From: an uncultured Rhodospirillaceae bacterium
GTDB taxonomy: Bacteria; Pseudomonadota; Alphaproteobacteria; Rhodospirillales; Magnetospirillaceae
DNA length: 34,697 nucleotides
Reading direction: 5' to 3'
Assembly (NCBI GenBank): GCA_903924765.1
Contig: CAIYCT010000088.1
Location: 1 to 34,697, forward strand
The translations under genes and the position numbers were made by a program. This document shows, piece by piece, positions 32,765-34,697 of the stretch; the first letter of the stretch is position 1, and the number at the start of each line of letters is the position of its first letter. The notes beneath the pieces were generated by a model. It ran no database searches and was not told the DNA's origin. It saw nothing but the letters and a program-made list of their open reading frames with translations.

Positions 32765-34432
32765 GTGAACGCATTTTTGCAGATGTTGAGGGGATTGGGG
32801 CCGATGAAGCTAGCGATGATCGCTGGCGTCGGCGTGTCCGTTCTTGGGTTCTTCATCTACTTGATGAGCCGAGTCGCCTCGCCCCAGATGGAGCTGTTGT
32901 ACGGCGATTTGGAAAACGGCGATTCCAAAGCCATCCTGGAAAAACTTCAGGCCGAGAAAATTCCCTTCGAAATCCGCAAAGACGGCGGCGAGATTTGGGT
33001 GCCGCGCGAACGCAAGGGCGAACTGCGGGTGCGCATGGCCGAAGACGCTATGCCGTCCAGCGGCGGCCGCGTCGCCGGATATGAACTGTTCGACAAGCAA
33101 GACGCCCTGGGCACCACCAGTTTTCAGCAAAACATCAATTACGTTCGCGCCATGGAAGGCGAACTGGCCCGCACCATCCGCTCGGTGGATAAGGTCAAGA
33201 ACGCCCGTGTCCACATCGTAATGCCCGCCCGCGAGGCTTTTTCCCGCGAAAGCACCGAACCGTCGGCGTCGGTCATCATTAAGATGAAGGGCGCCGCTCG
33301 GCTTGAACGCGGCCAAGTGCTGGCCATTCAACATTTGATCGCGGCGGCGGTGCCGAAATTAAAGCCGACCCGCATCTCCATCGTCGATGACAAAGGCACC
33401 TTGCTGGCGCGGGGCTACGACAACGATCAAGAAGCCATGGCGCAAAACGCCGAGGAAATGCGCCTAGGGACCGAATCGCGCCTGTCGCACACCATCGACG
33501 ATCTGTTGGAGCGGACCTTGGGGCCGGGCCGGGTGCGGTCGGAAGTATCGCTGGAGATGGACGTCTCGCACGCGGTCACCACCGAGGAAACCTACGATCC
33601 CGAAAGCAAGGTTCTGCGCAGCCAGGTCAACGTCAACGAAGACGAATCCAGCACCGAAGGCGAGCCGCCCTCGGTCAGCGTGCAGCAGAACCTGCCCGAT
33701 CCCAATGCGGCGCAGAATTCCAACAACAAATCCTCGTCAAAGAGCAACAAGACGCAGGAAACCAGCAATTACGAAATCAACAAAAAGGTTAAGAACACCG
33801 TTCGCGAACTGGGCGAGGTCAAGCGGGTGTCTGCGGCGGTGCTGGTCGATGGCGTGTACGAAACCGGCGCCGACGGCAAGAAAACATATCGCGAGCGCAC
33901 CGATAAGGAAAAAGAACAAATTGCCGCTCTGGTTCGCTCGGCAATCGGCTATAATAAGGACCGTGGCGATCAGGTCACCGTCGAATCCATGCAGTTCGCC
34001 GGGGGCGAAGATCAATACTTGGCCGACGAGGCGGGCGATTTCATCTTCGGCATGCGGCGCGACTTCGTCGAAAAGCTGGTGTCCAATCTGGGATTGTCGG
34101 TGGTCGCCATCTTGTTCCTGCTGTTGGTCCTGCGCCCGCTTATCAGCCGCGCAGTGGACAGCATGCAGGCCGGTCCCATCGGACCCGACGGTCAGCGTCT
34201 GATCGCGGGCGAGTTGGGCATGGTGCCGCAATTGGTCGGCCCCGGCGGGGCGCCTTTGCCGGCGCCCGCATTGGGAGGCGAGGAAGAAGTCATCGCCGAC
34301 GAACTGATCGATATCGACAAAGTCGAAGGACGGGTCAAGGCCTCGTCCATTCGCAAGATCGGCGAGATTGTGGAAAAGCATCCGGAAGAGGCTTTGTCCA
34401 TCATCCGGACGTGGATGTATCAGGAAGCTTAA
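32765..34432 (+). CDS. fliF: Flagellar MS-ring protein FliF
   Basis: 555-residue inner-membrane protein forming the MS-ring. Seen: first membrane helix (about 17-35, MIAGVGVSVLGFFIYLM), the family YGDLENGDSKAILEKLQAEKIPFEI, VAGYELFDKQDALGTTSFQQ, NYVRAMEGELARTI and the following ARVHIVMPAREAFSR periplasmic ring-building motifs, a Ser/Asn-rich linker (about 315-335), the second helix (about 445-462) and the C-terminal FliG-binding tail ending SIIRTWMYQEA. The frame begins after a stop at 32747; starts possible are TTG 32759 and GTG 32765, the latter giving MNAFLQML with GGGG upstream. Followed after 18 bases by fliG. Confidence 0.95.
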   Translation: MNAFLQMLRGLGPMKLAMIAGVGVSVLGFFIYLMSRVASPQMELLYGDLENGDSKAILEKLQAEKIPFEIRKDGGEIWVPRERKGELRVRMAEDAMPSSGGRVAGYELFDKQDALGTTSFQQNINYVRAMEGELARTIRSVDKVKNARVHIVMPAREAFSRESTEPSASVIIKMKGAARLERGQVLAIQHLIAAAVPKLKPTRISIVDDKGTLLARGYDNDQEAMAQNAEEMRLGTESRLSHTIDDLLERTLGPGRVRSEVSLEMDVSHAVTTEETYDPESKVLRSQVNVNEDESSTEGEPPSVSVQQNLPDPNAAQNSNNKSSSKSNKTQETSNYEINKKVKNTVRELGEVKRVSAAVLVDGVYETGADGKKTYRERTDKEKEQIAALVRSAIGYNKDRGDQVTVESMQFAGGEDQYLADEAGDFIFGMRRDFVEKLVSNLGLSVVAILFLLLVLRPLISRAVDSMQAGPIGPDGQRLIAGELGMVPQLVGPGGAPLPAPALGGEEEVIADELIDIDKVEGRVKASSIRKIGEIVEKHPEEALSIIRTWMYQEA

Positions 34433-34450
34433 GGGGCAGGGAGTGCTGTA

Positions 34451-34697
34451 ATGGCGCGTATGAAGGAAGATTATCGCAGTCTGACCGGCCCGCAAAAGGC
34501 CGCGATCTTCATGCTGTCATTGGCGGAAGAGCATTCCGCCAAGCTGTTCGCCATGATGGCGGACGAGGAAATCCGCGAGTTATCGCAGATCATGGCCAAT
34601 TTGGGTTCGGTGTCGTCCAGCTTGGTGGAGCGCCTGTTCGTGGAATTTGCCGACCAGTTGTCGTCCACCGGCTCGCTGGTGGGTTCGTTCGATTCCA
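34451..34697 (+). CDS. fliG: Flagellar motor switch protein FliG (3' truncated)
   Basis: First 82 codons of FliG, cut by the right edge. Seen: the N-terminal FliF-binding domain with YRSLTGPQKAAIFMLSLAEEHSAKLF (split about 8-33), a typical FliG opening, and MADEEIRELSQIMANLGSV. The protein links the MS-ring to the rotor and contacts MotA. ATG 34451 with GGGAG upstream (34438-34442) is chosen; an in-frame ATG at 34460 is an alternative. It follows fliF by 18 bases, so both are co-transcribed. Confidence 0.92.
   Translation, partial: MARMKEDYRSLTGPQKAAIFMLSLAEEHSAKLFAMMADEEIRELSQIMANLGSVSSSLVERLFVEFADQLSSTGSLVGSFDS

Noticed and set aside
1..34697. CRISPR arrays, tRNA or rRNA genes, insertion sequences
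   Set aside because: No regularly spaced repeats, cloverleaf-like tRNA sequence, rRNA signature or transposase motif was seen on either strand.

Overview
The window reads as a chromosomal segment of a flagellated Gram-negative alphaproteobacterium, probably Rhodospirillales-like (Magnetospirillum or relatives). The reasons are an L33 protein of the cysteine-free type, an rnr...rpmG neighbourhood, a fliK-flgD-flgE block behind a sigma-54 type promoter, and LPS-type glycosyltransferases with an O-antigen ligase. No rRNA, tRNA, CRISPR array or transposase was seen. The species assignment is inference.

Layout. (1) 1-4715, plus strand: the end of a surface-glycan cluster, with a 5'-truncated PLP aminotransferase, a full-length thiamine-diphosphate enzyme, an extended SDR sugar epimerase/dehydratase and a GT61 glycosyltransferase. 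It is visibly more A/T-rich than the rest and looks transferred. (2) 4724-7125: an uncharacterised Cys-containing protein, murI (with its first catalytic Cys replaced by Asp) translationally coupled to a small acidic protein, and a DUF423 membrane protein. (3) 7134-14347, minus strand: GT4, GT9, AEC transporter, rnr, S41 protease and rpmG, closely spaced. (4) 14346-15498, plus: an alpha/beta hydrolase and a small secreted protein. (5) 15508-20054, minus: a tight operon waaL-like, GT2, methyltransferase, GtrB-like GT2 and NAD kinase. (6) 20225-22407, plus: two overlapping GT4 genes, followed by a region carrying two pairs of hairpins. (7) 22678-27594, minus: panD (with an unusual C-terminal extension), nadA-nadC-nadB, a FliL-like exported protein and a small Cys-containing exported protein. 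(8) 27841-34697, plus: fliK, flgD, flgE, terminator, fliF and fliG (cut by the window edge).

How it fits together. Regions 1, 3, 5 and 6 build and polymerise or ligate surface glycans: activated-sugar modification, core/O-chain glycosyl transfer, O-methylation, lipid-linked sugar transfer and ligation. Region 7 converts L-aspartate into both NAD (NadB, NadA, NadC) and the CoA precursor beta-alanine (PanD), and NadK in region 5 makes NADP. Region 8 builds the hook and the MS-ring/switch base of the flagellum. The most notable points are the MurI Cys-to-Asp change, the extended PanD next to the NAD operon, the sigma-54 promoter of the hook operon, the compositional island at 1-4715 and the hairpin-pair element at 22417-22669. 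No wholly new multi-gene system could be demonstrated from sequence alone.
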